Source: Orobanche coerulescens (Eukaryota > Streptophyta > Magnoliopsida > Lamiales > Orobanchaceae). From it: 64,000 nucleotides of DNA. A program made the translations under genes and the position numbers. The DNA is taken from assembly GCA_033398695.1 (NCBI GenBank), contig CM065817.1, forward strand, positions 62,980,001 through 63,044,000, in the 5' to 3' direction. Numbering within the stretch: the stretch's first letter is position 1; every line of letters starts with the position of its first letter. The notes under the pieces were generated by a model. That model was given only the letters and a program-made list of their open reading frames with translations. It had not been told where the DNA came from and did not search any database. This document shows, piece after piece, positions 22,740 to 35,525 of this stretch.

Positions 22740-24422
22740 TGTAACGCCCTGGCTTTCTTAATTAAAAAGAAAATACTTTTTCATATTTCCGATCATAAAT
22801 TCTTGATGTAAAATCTGAATTCTCTTTGAGGACTTTTATCAAACACCTTTGAAAAACTGTCAGATTTGAGCTATCTATTTGATCGGGATTTTTGAGGCCT
22901 TTTAATTTTTGTAATAGAAATATGTTACGGGCGTTTTAAAGTAGATGTTCATAGGTTCAAAATAATATATTATATGTACAAAAATACGTCCGGTAACATG
23001 TATAAATAGGGGCTCAAATTCGGTTGAAAATCAACCTTACCCGGACAGCTGGAAGCATTATCCGGACAGCTGGAAGCCTTATCCGGACAGCTGGCCGAGA
23101 AGCTTCTGTCGGTCGTGACCGACCTTATCCGGACACCTGACCGAGAAGCTTCTGTCGGTCGCGACCGACCTTATCCGGACACCTGACCGAGAAGCTTCTG
23201 TCGGTCGTGACCGAATTTATCCGGATAGCTGGACAGCCTTATCCGGATAGTGGTCGAGAAGCTTCTGTCGGACGTGACCGGCAGCTGTCGGTAGGCATGT
23301 CCGGCGGTGACCGGCAAATGTCGGTCAACTTGGATCAGCCGGTTCGACCCCTTCCCGATGTCCAAATTCGATTTTCCGATCTGTTCCGGACTCGTCAAAG
23401 TTAAATCTTCGATATGCTCGGAATGGATTTTCGATAATATTAAAATAATAATTTAATATTATTTTTGCAATAAAAGTGTTCTGTAATGAAATTTTATCGT
23501 ATCAAAATCGTCGGAACTTTTCGAAATCACTTTCATAAATTCTAAAAATGATCCTTATAATTCATTTTGAAATATTTTCCTTTTAAGTCCTTCATTTTAT
23601 GCTAGGAACGTATCGGTCCAAGTATCAGACAACCTATAAATAATAAAATCAAAATCCATGATCGTTAGCAAAATAAATAGTATTTAAATAAGTATTGGGG
23701 CGTTACAATCCTCCCCCCTTTAAAAAATTTCGTCCTCGAAATTGAGCTTCGTAAAGAACTTTGAAAATCTATATCAAACCTTGTATGAGTATTTTCATCA
23801 ATAACTTTAAAAATATCATGCCATCAAAAACATCACTTTGAAACCTTTCTTTGAAATCATATTTTGTTCCTTTAGGATAACATTTAAACTTTCACATATC
23901 TTTTGCCGACACAATCATTCTATACTCATACCGAAATTTTAAGTCTTCATAAAAGAGTGAATGCTTGAAAACATTACCTCGGAGTCGACGTTGGGCAGCA
24001 GCGATGAACCACATATTCTCTCGAAAATATAATCATTCCGTAATTATTCGTTATACTTTTAAAAATAAGAAAGTTTTGAAATATCTTGTTTTGTATAAGT
24101 AAATCTTTTTTTTAAACCTCCTTAACTGTATAGTCCCATACCTATACAGTCTTGGAATACCTCTCGTTCTGGTAAGAATTCGGTCCAGTCATGTCCCCCT
24201 CCGCCTAGAAGCCTTGTCAGGAGACGCTCATTGTCCGTGCCCTTTTTCTTATTGCACCGGCGATCACTCCTCTTTCTCGGAGCCGCTCATTGTCCGTGCC
24301 CTTTTCTATTGCACCGCGATCACTCCCGCCTCGTCGGCCCCGGGTGTCACATGTTCACGACTTCCGCTTGGTTCATCCCCAAATCGCACCGTCTTGAGAG
24401 AGGACTTGCTCCGATACCATTC
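22740..24422 (-). repeat. S unit 1': shortened LTR (22740-23707) plus interior (23708-24422)
   Basis: D2 counterpart of unit 1 with the same 0.6 kb deletion, but one extra copy of the short repeat in 23040-23290. The interior end around 24300-24425 carries many CAG/CTG-type differences. Confidence 0.86.
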
Positions 24423-26693
24423 TATAGCATACGGCTTTCTTAATTAAAAAGAACGTTACGGCTCAAATTTTTCCTTAAAATTTTTATATAAATTGAGTAT
24501 TTGCGGAGGTATTTTAGTCGATAAATCTTCAATAAAACTTGTTTATTCAAACATCGATACAGTTTACAAAAACATGGGAAATCACATATTCGGACATAGT
24601 CCGTTGAAATTATATTCGTTGAAGAACATCAAGTGTTTCGTAAAAATAATAACAATTACGGCGACAACATCTTTTATTCTTTAGAATTTCATCATGTTGG
24701 GAGTATGTATTCATCTTACCTTGTCCGTTAAACCGATTCCTTAGCCTAAAAAACATAAACGACGAGGTGTGAGTACGCGAGCATACTCAGTGAGATTAAA
24801 CCCTTATAAATCGTCAAAATCATGTCGTGTAATGCACATAAAACATTCTTATTTGTGTGAGACTCGTCTCCGATTTCTTTCATTCTTTCGACCCCTCACG
24901 GGTCGTCATGTTATACGACACAACGATGACTGTAACATATTAAAACAGTATAACCTCACCTCGTTTGCTGAAATCTTGAAATATCTTCCTTTGAATTTGG
25001 CTCGGTTGTCCTTCTTGGATCCCGGATACACTTCTCCTAGCACTTGAAAATACTTTTTCATATTTCCGGTCATAAATTCTTGATGTAAAATCTGAAATCT
25101 CTTTGAGGACTTTTATCAAACACCTTTGAAAAACTGTCAGATTTGAGCTATCTATTTGATCGGGATTTTTGAGGCCTTTTATTTTTTTAATAGAAATATG
25201 TTATGGGCGTTTTAAAGTAGAGGTTCATAGGTTCAAAATGATATATTATATGTACAAAAATACGTCCGGTAACATGTATAAATAGGGGCTCAAATTCGGT
25301 TGAAAATCAACCTTACCCGGACAGCTGGAAGCATTATCCGGACAGCTGGAAGCCTTATCCGGACAGCTGGCCGAGAAGCTTCTGTCGGTCGTGACCGTCC
25401 TTATCCGGTCAGCTGGCCGAGAAGCTTCTGTCGGTCGCGACCGACCTTATCCGGACACGACCAGAAGCTTCGTCGGTCGTGGCCGACCTTATCCGGACAA
25501 TTTGGGCGGCCTTATCGGGATAGTGGTCGAGAAGCTTCGTCGGACGTGGCCGTGGTGTCGGTAGGCATGTCCGTGGTGGCCGTGAGATGTCGGTCAATTT
25601 GGCTCAGCGGTTCGACCCCTTCCGATGTCCAAATTCGATTTTTCGATGCATTAGGACTCGTCGGAGTTAAATCTTCGATATGCTCGGAGCGGATTTTCGA
25701 TAATATTAAAATAATAATTTAATATTATTTTTGCAATATAAGTGTTCTGTAATGAAATTTTATCGTATCAAAATCGTCGGAAGTTTTCGAAATCACTTTC
25801 ATAAATTCTAAAAATGATCCTTATAATTCATTTTGAAATCTTTTCCTTTTAAGTCCTTTATTTTATGCTAGGAACGTCTTGGTCCAAGTATCAGACAACC
25901 TATAAATATTAAAATCAAAATCCATGATCGTTAGCAAAATAAATAGTATTTAAATAAGTATTGGGGCGTTACAATCCTCCCCCCTTTAAAAAATTTCGTC
26001 CTCGAAATTGAGCTTCGTAAAGAACTTTGAAAATCTATATCAAACCTTGTATGAGTATTTTCATCAATAACTTTAAAAATATCGTGCCAGCAAAAACATC
26101 ACTTTGAAACCTTTCTTTGAAATCATATTTTGTTCCTTTAGGATAACATTTAAACTTTCACATATCTTTTGCCGACACAATCATTCTATACTCATACCGA
26201 AATTTTAAGTCTTCATAAAAGAGTGAATGCTTGAAAACATTACCTCGGAGTCGACGTTGGGCAGCAGCGATGAACCACATATTCTCTCGAAAATATAATC
26301 ATGCCGTAATTATTCGTTATACTTTTAAAAATAAGAAAGTTTTGAAATATCTTGTTTTGTATAAGTAAATCTTTTTTTTTTAACCTCCTTAACTGTATAG
26401 TCCCATACCTATACAGTCTTGGAATACCTCTCGTTCTGGTGAGAATTCGGTCCAGTCATGTCTCCCTCCGCCTAGAAGCCTTGTCAGGAGCCGCTCATTG
26501 TCCGTGCCCTTTTTCTTATTGCACCGACGATCACTCCCCTTTCTCGGAGCCGCTCATTGTCCGTGCCCTTTTCTATTGCACCGGCGATCACTCCCCGCCC
26601 TCGTCGGCCCCGGGTGTCACATGTTCACCAGCTTCCGCTTGGTTCATCCCCAAATCTCACCGTACTGAGAGAGGACTTGCTCCGATACCATTC
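24423..26693 (-). repeat. S unit 2': LTR (24423-25973) plus interior (25974-26693)
   Basis: D2 counterpart of unit 2, LTR about 1,551 bp with the altered first bases. The short-repeat block 25315-25560 is eroded at CAG/CTG positions relative to unit 2. No gene. Confidence 0.86.
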
Positions 26694-28964
26694 TGTAGCC
26701 CGGCTTTCTTAATTAAAAAGAACGTTACGGCTCAAATTTTCCTTAAAATTTTTATATAAATTCGGAGTATTTGCGGAGGTATTTTAGTCGATAAATCTTC
26801 AATAAAACTCATTTATTCAAACATCGATGCAGTTTTACAAAAACATGGGAAATCACATATTCGGACATAGTCGTTGAAATTATATTCGTTGAAGAACATC
26901 AAGTGTTTCGTAAAAATAATAACAATTACGGCGACAACATCTTTTATTCTTTAGAATTTCATCATGTTGGGAGTATGTATTCATCTTACCTTGTCCCGTT
27001 CGTGATTCCTTAGCACGAAAAACATAAGCGACGAGGTGTGAGTACGCGAGCATACTCGGTGAGATTAAACCCTTATAAATCGTCAAAATCATGTCGTGTA
27101 ATGCACATAAAACATTCTTATCTGTGAGACTCGTCTCCGATTTCTTTCATTCTTTCGACCCCTCGCGGGTCGTCATGTTACACGACACAACGATGACCGT
27201 AACATATTAAAAGCAGTATAACCTCACCTCGTTTCTTTGAAATCTTGAAATATCTTCCTTTGAATTTGGCTCGGTTGTCCTTTTTGGATCCCGGATACGC
27301 TTCTCCTAGCACTTGAAAATACTTTTTCATATTTCCGGTCATAAATTCTTTATGTAAAATCTGAAATCTCTTTGAGGACTTTTATCAAACACCTTTGAAA
27401 AACTGTCAGATTTGAGCTGTCTATTTTATCAGGATTTTTGAGGCCTTTTTAATTTTTTTAATAGAAATATGTTACGGGCGTTTTAAAGTAGAGGTTCATA
27501 GGTTCAAAATGATATATTATATGTACAAAAATACGTCCGGTAACATGTATAAATAGGGGCTCAAATTCGGTTGAAAATCAACCTTACCCGGACAGCTGGA
27601 AGCATTATCCGAACAGCTGGAAGCCTTATCCGGACAGCTGGCCGAGAAGCTTCTGTCGGTCGTGACCGACCTTATCCGGACAGCTGGCCGAGAAGCTTCT
27701 GTCGGTCGCGACCGACCATATCCGGACACCTGACCAAGAAGCTTCTGTCGGTCATGACCAACCTTTTCTGGACAGCTGGACAGCCTTCTCCGGATAGTGG
27801 TCGAGAAGCTTCTGTCGGCCGTGACCGGAAGCTGTCGGTAGGCATGTCCGTGGTGGCCGTGGATGTCGGTCAAATTAGCTCGGCCAGTTCGACCCCTTCC
27901 GATGTCCAAATTCGATTTTCCGATCATTAGGACTCGTCGGAGTTAAATCTTCGATATGCTCGGAGCGGATTTTCGATAATATTAAAATAATAATTTAATA
28001 TTATTTTTGCAATATAAGTGTTACGTAATGAAATTTTATCGTATCAAAATCGTCGGAACTTTTCAAATCACTTTCATAAATTCTAAAAATGATCCTTATA
28101 ATTCATTTTGAAATCTTTTCCTTTTAAGTCCTTCATTTTATGCTAGGAACGTATCGGTCCAAGTATCGGACAACCTATAAATATTAAAATCAAAATCCAT
28201 GATCGTTAGCAAAATAAATAGTATTTAAATAAGTATTGGGCGTTACAATCCCCCTTTAAAAATTTCGTCCTCGAAATTGAGCTTAAATAAAGAACTTTGA
28301 AAATCTATATCAAACCTTGTATGAGTATTTTCATCAATAACTTTAAAAATATCGTGCCAGCAAAAACATCACTTTGAAACCTTTCTTTGAAATCATATTT
28401 TGTTCCTTTAGGATAATATTTAAACTTTCACATATCTTTTGCCGACACAATCATTCTATACTCATACCGAAATTTTAAGTCTTCATAAAAGAGTGAATGC
28501 TTGAAAACATTACCTCGGAGTCGACGTTGGGCGCGACGATGAACCACATATTCTCTCGAAGATATAATCATGCCGTAATTATTCGTTATACTTTTAAAAA
28601 TAAGAAAGTTTTGAAATATCTTGTTTTGTATAAGTAAATCTTTTTTTTAAAAACCTCCTTAATCTGTATAGTCCCATACCTATACTGATCTTGGAATACC
28701 TCTCGTTACGGTGAGAATTCGGTTCGATCATGTCCCCTCCGCCTAGAAGCCTTGTCAGGAGCCGCTCATTGTCCGTGCCCTTTTTCTTATTGCACCGGCG
28801 ATCACTCCCCTTTCTCGGAGCCGCTCATTGTCCGTGCCCTTTTCTATTGCACCGGCGATCACTCCCCGCCCTTGTCGGCCCCGGGTGTCACATGTTCACC
28901 AGCTTCCGCTTGGTTCATCTCCAAATCTCACCGTACTGAGAGAGGACTTGTTCCGATACCATTC
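26694..28964 (-). repeat. S unit 3': LTR (26694-28247) plus interior (28248-28964)
   Basis: First unit that runs past the D2 end. LTR 1,554 bp, interior 717 bp, with PPT and PBS complements (the PPT complement is shortened). No gene. Confidence 0.88.
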
Positions 28965-31230
28965 TGTAACGCCCTGGCTTTCTTAATTAAAAAGAACGTT
29001 ACACGGCTCAAATTTTTATATAAATTCGGAGTATTTGCGGAGGTATTTTAGTTAATAAATCTTCAATAAAACTCGTTTATTCAAACATCAGTACAGTTTT
29101 ACAAAAACATGGGAAATCACATATTCGGACATAGTCCGTTGAAATTATATTCGTTGAAGAACATCAAGTGTTTCGTAAAAATAATAACAATTACGGCGAC
29201 AACATCTTTTATTCTTTAGAATTTCATCATGTTGGGAGTATGTATTCATCTTCTGCTTGTCCCGTTCATCGATTCCTTAGCCTGAAAAACATAAACGACG
29301 AGGTGTGAGTACGCGAGCATACTCAGTGAGATTAAACCCTTATAAATCGTCAAAATCATGTCGTGTAATGCACATAAAACATTCTTATCTGTGTGAGACT
29401 CGTCTCCTATTTCTTTCATTCTTTCGACCCCTCGCGGGTCGTCATGTTACACGACACAACGATGACCGTAACATATTAAAACAGTATAACCTCACCTCGT
29501 TTGCTAAAATCTTGAAATATCTTCCTTTGAATTTAGCTCGGTTGTCCTTCTTGGATCCCGGATACGCTTCTCCTAGCACTTGAAAATACTTTTTCATATT
29601 TCCGGTCATAAATTCTTGATGTAAAATCTGAAATCTCTTTGAGGACTTTTATCAAACACCTTTGAAAAACTGTCAGATTTGAGCTGTCTATTTAATCGGG
29701 ATTTTTGAGGCCTTTTTAATTTTTTTAATAGAAATATGTTATGGGCGTTTTAAGGTAGAGGTTCATAGGTTCAAAATGATATATTATATGTACAAAAATA
29801 CGTCCGGTAACATGTATAAATAGGGGCTCAAATTTGGTTGAAAATCAACCTTACCCGGACAGCTGGAAGCATTATCCGAACAGCTGGAAGCCTTATCCGG
29901 ACAGCTGGCCGAGAAGCTTCTCTCGGTCGTGACCGACCTTATCCGGACAGCTGGCCGAGAAGCTTCTGTCGGTCGCGACCGACCTTATCCGGACACCTGA
30001 CCGAGAAGCTTCTGTCGGTCGTGACCGACCTTTTCCGGACAATTTGGGCGACCTTATCCTGGATAGTGGTCGAGAAGCTTCATCGGCCGTGGCCGTGTGT
30101 CGGTAGGCATGTCCGTGGTGACCGTGGATGTCGGTCAAATTGGCTCAGCCGGTTCGACCCCTTCCCGATGTCCAAATTCGATTTTCCGATCTGTTCCGGA
30201 CTCGTCGGAGTTAAATCTTCGATATGCTCGGAACGGATTTTCGATAATATTAAAATAATAATTTAATATTATTTTTACAATACAACTGTTCTGTAATGAA
30301 ATTTTATCGTATCAAAATCGTCGTAACTTTTCGAAATCACTTTAATAAATTCTAAAAATGATCCTTATAATTTATTTTGAAATCTTTTCCTTTTAAGTCC
30401 TTCATTTTATGCTAGGAACGTATCGGTCCAAGTATCAGATAACCTATAAATATTAAAATCAAAATCCATGATCGTTAGCAAAATAAATAGTATTTAAATA
30501 AGTATTGGGGCGTTACAATCCCCCCCTTTAAAAAATTTCGTCCTCGAAATTGAGCTTCGTAAAGAACTTTGAAAATCTATATCAAACCTTCTATGAGTAT
30601 TTTCATCAATAACTTTAAAAATATCGTGCCAGCAAAAACATCACTTTGAAACCTTTCTTTGAAATCATATTTTGTTCCTTTAGGATAACATTTAAACTTT
30701 CACATATCTTTTGCCGACACAATCATTCTATACTCATACCGAAATTTTAAGTCTTCATAAAAGAGTGAATGCTTGAAAACATTACCTCGGAGTCGACGTT
30801 GGGCGACGATGAACCACATATTCTCTCGAAGATATAATCATGCCGTAATTATTCGTTATACTTTTAAAAATAAGAAAGTTTTGAAATATCTTGTTTTGTA
30901 TAAGTAAATCTTTTTTAAAACCTCCTTAATCGTATAGTCCCATACCTATACAGTCTTGGAATACCTCTCGTTACGGTGAGAATTCGGTTCAGTCATGTCC
31001 CCCTCCGCCTAGAAGCCTTGTCAGGAGCCGCTCATTGTCCGTACCCTTTTTCTTATTGCACCGGCGATCACTCCCCTTTCTCGGAGCCGCTCATTGTCCG
31101 TGCCCTTTTCTATTGCACCGGCGATCACTCCCCGCCCTCGTCGGCCCCGGGTGTCACATGTTCACCAGCTTCCGCTTGGTTCATCTCCAAATCTCACCGT
31201 ACTGAGAGAGGACTTGCTCCGATACCATTC
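28965..31230 (-). repeat. S unit 4: LTR (28965-30517) plus interior (30518-31230)
   Basis: A clean monomer: LTR 1,553 bp from TGTAACGCCCTGG to GGGGCGTTACA, interior 713 bp, PPT complement ATCCCCCCCTTTA, PBS complement GCTCCGATACCATTC. No gene. Confidence 0.9.
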
Positions 31231-31326
31231 TGTAACGCCCTGGCTTTCTGAATTAAAAAGAACGTTACACGGCTCAAATTTTTATATAAATTCGGAGTAT
31301 TTGCGGAGGTATTTTAGTTAGTAAAT
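31231..31326 (-). repeat. S unit 5 LTR, segment left of the TRG array
   Basis: First 96 bp of an S LTR, ending in TAAAT (31322-31326), the left TSD of the central TRG array. It resumes at 56778. Confidence 0.93.
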
Positions 31327-32533
31327 TGTTGTGTCAAGAATTAACACCTTCCGACCGGCGATCGCCTAGGAGGTCGGGCGACCGAGTCACTTCCGAGCGG
31401 CCAAGGCAGATCTGCCGATCAGCGACCAGGCGGCCGAGCCTTAACCCAGCGGACAAGCTAGACTGGCCAACCGAAGGTCCCAGGACGAATCCTGGTGCCG
31501 AGCGATCGATATCAAGACGATCGCCTGTCGGTACTCGGCGACCGACTCCTGGCGACCGATAAGCGGACGACCATCTCTCGGCACCTGCCGACCGACTTCT
31601 GGCGACCGACAATCGGGCGACCCTCTATCAACATCTGCCGATCGACCCTTGGTGACCGACCGAATGCCGACCCTCAGCACCTGGTCGAGGGCGACCTCGG
31701 ATGATCAGCTAGAGACGACCGCCTCATGTCGATCACCACCGATGGCCATCCAGTCGGCGAAGGCCGAGCCCCAGGACTGGCACCACGTGCAAGGACCGAG
31801 ACAAGATCCGCGAATCTCGGGCCATTGACCACAGCCTGGCAGAATCTCTCCACCAGCCGACAAGCCGCCGAAAGCTGTCAGTAGGGCCGCATGTGGCTGA
31901 CTCCAGACACGTGTTGGCTCCTTATTGGACCGCCCAGCTGGCGCCAGCCACTGCATTGGACTTTATACGGACTGCCAGCCACTACCTTGGATTTTAGCCC
32001 GACAGCCCACGAGATCGCCCCATTATAATATTGGCCGGCAGGCGATCAACACATAATTATAATGGCCGGCAGGCGATCGGCCACTAAAGGACAGGACCCG
32101 GCTGTCCCTATATAAACAAGGCGCCCTGCACTCGGCCTCTTCTTCTGCAATATCGCGATTTGAGCACACAATACAGAAACAATATACAGCACTTGGCTAA
32201 TCTCCAACTCTTGGCAACAGCTATCATTCGGTCCTTCTTCTCACGGCATATCTCATCTAGCAGATTATCGGCGGGGACGAAGAACATCGAGCTTCGCTCA
32301 AAGCCGGATTAACAGAGTCTTTTTACACTCATTGTATCTAGATTTCTCACATTAATACTTGTATCCACGAATATTTGTATTAATAACATCTCGCGAGAGC
32401 ATTCAAGCCCGGGCCTAACAAACCCGGCAAATCTTGTATTATTTATCTTCTCTCGGAAGTGCTCCCGCAATTGTTGTTTGTTGCCCGTCATCCAGCAGTA
32501 TTATTCTTCGGATAAATATTTTGGGCAACAACA
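31327..32533 (+). repeat. TRG array LTR L1 (outer 5' LTR)
   Basis: 1,207 bp, TGTTGTGTCAAG to CAACAACA. TATA box at 32109-32116. U3 contains three degenerate 50 bp repeats (31523-31676) and two copies of GGCCGGCAGGCGATC before the TATA. Confidence 0.93.
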
Positions 32534-34324
32534 ATTGGCGCTAGAGGAAGGGCATCCAACCCTCGAATTTTTATACCTACCGTCCCGAAGAACACTCACT
32601 GTTCTCGGGGCAGATACTTGAAGTGACACTCACTGCACTTCAAAGAAATCCTTCAGAAATCATGTCTTCCGCCTCCGCGTCGAAGAAGGCCGACGGCCGG
32701 CGGACCCCGATTCCGTCCCGGATCCAGCTGCGGCCCGATGGTGGAAGGCGGCCGCGCGATCGAGACGCTCGATCCGTCCGGGGCGGCCCGAGCCTCTCGC
32801 TCGATCGGTTCGAACCAATGAACGGTCGAAGAGGCCATAGCCGCCCTTCGGGAACGACGGAGTGCTCTCGACGCGCCTCTGCTATCACTCCCTCGGTCTC
32901 CCGCCGGAAGTCAGCGGAAGCTCAAGGCGTGCGGCCGAGCGGCGCCGGGAGGCTCTCACCGCAAGAAGAGGCGCTCGGCAATGGGAACGCCTGTCTTGAT
33001 CGCACTGGCGGTGACCCGACTTGGGGCAGGCGGTCCGGCCCCCGGCTACAAGGCGACGGAATTTGAATCCCTCACCGGGAGCTCGGCCTACCCGGCTCCC
33101 ACAAGGCGATCCGGCCGCTGGCTCCGCTCGTCAAATTCCCGAGGTCGGCGGCGTGAGTCGGAGGTCGGTACACGATCGCCTCGGCCCCCGCTCCCAAAGC
33201 CGATCCATGGCGGCCGAGCCGCGGCGATTGCCGCTTTGCAACGTCAGCTCGACGACGTGAAGGCGCTCCTGCAATCCGGGGCAGGCGCCATGAAGACGAT
33301 CGCCGAGCCGAGCGAGCCGCTCGCGATCGACATCGAGCTCGCCCCCGTGCAGCACAAGATCGCTCCTCCTCAGACACCCGTGTACGAGGGGCGATCGGAC
33401 CCCCAAACACACCTGCACAAGTTCAACATCTACATGACCGGGTGTGGGGCATCGGACGCGACCAGGTGCCGGATGTTCCCTCTGACGCTGGACGACATCG
33501 CCCACCGGTGGTACACCTCATTGCCACCTCGGTCCATTGGCTCCTTTAACGAGCTGGCGCACGTCTTCACAGAGTACTTCGCCACCAGGGTCGTCCGGCC
33601 AGAAGGTCGCTTTCGCATGATGCAAATCAAGCAGGGAGAAGAGGATACCGACTCGGACTACATCGACCGGGTAGACGTGATCATCCTCAACGGCGAGCCC
33701 GTAAGCGATGAGACCGCCCTCTACGCGGTCCTAGGAGGTTTTCAGGGCTTCTCGCCTATGTTCAGGCATCTCACGAAGACCCTACCGACGACCTATGCAG
33801 CCTTCCGGTCTAGAGCCGCAGATTTCCTGTCCAGGCAAAGGCTTCTTCTTAGCCTAGGAGTTCCGAGATCGGCGCCGGCGGCGACCTCCGATCTCGGCCG
33901 GCGACGACCTCCGGTCTTCCAGCCCGGTCACTACTATCCAGCATAGCCGGAGGACTCGCTCACCGCCTAAAGTCCAACATTCTAAATAAGGGACTAACTC
34001 CCGCCGATCGCCGATATCGACCTACGAATAAAGCGATCGGCTGCCGAGTGGCGATCGCCAGCCTTCCGGCCCGATCGCCGATCATCACGCTACATCATCA
34101 GCAACCCGGTGGACACGATCGCCATCTACAGTCCAGCATATAACATGACGGACTAAGGCATAAGATCGCCTCCACCGCACATCATAAAGCCATGGCCCTG
34201 GCAGTCGATGGAACCGGCTGCTTCGGCCATGCAAGGTCCCTTTCGGCCGAGATCGCCCGCCCTTCGTTTAAATACGAGGCCGGCGTAGTCTGAGGGCTCT
34301 CCAACATTAATCAGTGGACACATG
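32534..34324 (+). other. TRG array interior 1 (ends at ACATG)
   Basis: Starts with the PBS-like site after L1 and ends at the ACATG target site (34320-34324) where L2 begins. It lacks the last 501 bp found in the complete interior, including the PPT. The part after gag (33947-34324) is non-coding. Confidence 0.9.
32662..33946 (+). pseudogene. TRG gag, interior 1 (frameshifted N-terminal part)
   Basis: The conserved start MSSASASKKA is at 32662. The N-terminal third is out of frame; the last 321 residues (from 32981) are open and include QRQLDDVKALLQSGAGAM, RMFPLTLDDIAHRWYTSLPP, SFNELAHVFTEYFATRVV and YIDRVDVIILNGEPVSDE. It stops at TAG (33944-33946), about 13 codons before the usual TAA. Core is Retrotrans_gag type; no zinc knuckle. 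Confidence 0.87.
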
Positions 34325-35525
34325 TATTGTGTCAAGAATTAACACCTTCCGACCGGCGATCGCCTAGGAGGTCGGGCGACCGAGTCACTTCCGAGCGGCC
34401 AAGGCAGATCTGCCGATCAGCGACCAGGCGGCCGAGCCTTAACCCAGCGGACAAGCTAGACTGGCCAACCGAAGGTCCCAGGACGAATCCCGGTGCCGAG
34501 CGATCGACATCAAGACGATCGCCTCTCGGTACTCGGCGACCGACTCCTGGCAACCGATAAGCGGACGACCATCTCTCGGCACCTGCCGACCGACTTCTGG
34601 CGACCGACAATCGGGCGACCCTCTATCAGCTTATGCCGATCGACCCTTGGTGACCGACCGAATGCCGACCATCAGCACCTGGTCGAGGGCGACCTCGGAT
34701 GATCAGCTAGAGACGACTGCCTCATGTCGATCACCACCGATGGCCATCCATTCGGCGAAGGCCGAGCCCCAGGACTGGCACCACGTGCAAGGACCGAGAC
34801 AAGATCCGCGATTCTCGGGCCATTGACCACAGCCTGGCAGAATCTCTCCACCAGCCGACAAGCCGCCGAAAGCTGTCAGTAGGGCCGCATGTGGCTGACT
34901 CCAGACACGTGCTGGCTCCTTATTGGACCGCCCAGCTGGCGCCAGCCACTGCATTGGACTTTATACGGACTGCCAGCCACTACCTTGGATTTTAGCCCGA
35001 CAGCCCAGGAGATCGCCCCATTATAATATTGGCCGGCAGGCGATCGGCACATTATTATAATGGCCGGCAGGCGATCGGCCACTAAAGGACAGGACCCGGC
35101 TGTCCCTATATAAACAAGGCGCCCTGCACTCGGCCTCTTCTTCTGCAATATCGCGATTTGAGCACACAATACAGAAACAATATACAGCACTTAGCTAATC
35201 TCCAACTCTTGGCAACAGCTATCATTCGGTCCTTCTTCTCGGCTATCTCATCCAGTTATCGGCGGGGACGAAGAACATCGAGCTTCGCTCAAGAGCCGGA
35301 TTAACAGAGTCTTTTTACACTCATTGTATCTAGATTTCTCACATTAATACTTGTATCCACGAATATTTGTATTAATAACATCTCGCGAGAGCATTCAAGC
35401 CCGGGCCTAACAAACCCGGCAAATCTTGTATTATTTATCTTCTCTCGGAAGTGCTCCCGCAATTGTTGTTTGTTGCCCGTCATCCAGCAGTATTAATCTT
35501 CGGATAAATATTTTGGGCAACAACA
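34325..35525 (+). repeat. TRG array LTR L2
   Basis: 1,201 bp. Preceded by ACATG. Its second base is changed (TATTGTG for TGTTGTG). TATA box 35107-35114. Confidence 0.92.

Larger units (their letters stand above)
19509..27058. repeat. Segmental duplication, copy D2 (7.5 kb)
   Basis: The junction at 19509-19512 joins an S LTR (CATACTCA) to the interior of a TRG LTR (CCACAGCCTGTCACC) across the shared bases GTGA. Landmarks are offset about 7.52 kb from D1: TRG LTR end 12649/20173, Copia-1 LTR end 13032/20557, TRIM start 14094/21619. D2 passes without a break into further S units at 27058. Confidence 0.9.

Noticed and set aside
28752..29051. ORFs of 90-105 residues in S interiors (for example HCPCPFSYCTGDHSPFSEP)
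   Set aside because: They translate the 58 bp tandem repeat and end at unrelated points in different units. Overlapping ORFs in other frames are equally long.
32309..32491. Conserved 60-residue minus-strand ORF in TRG LTRs (LREHFREKINNTRFAGFVRP)
   Set aside because: It is antisense to the U5 end of every TRG LTR and is conserved only because the LTRs are nearly identical.
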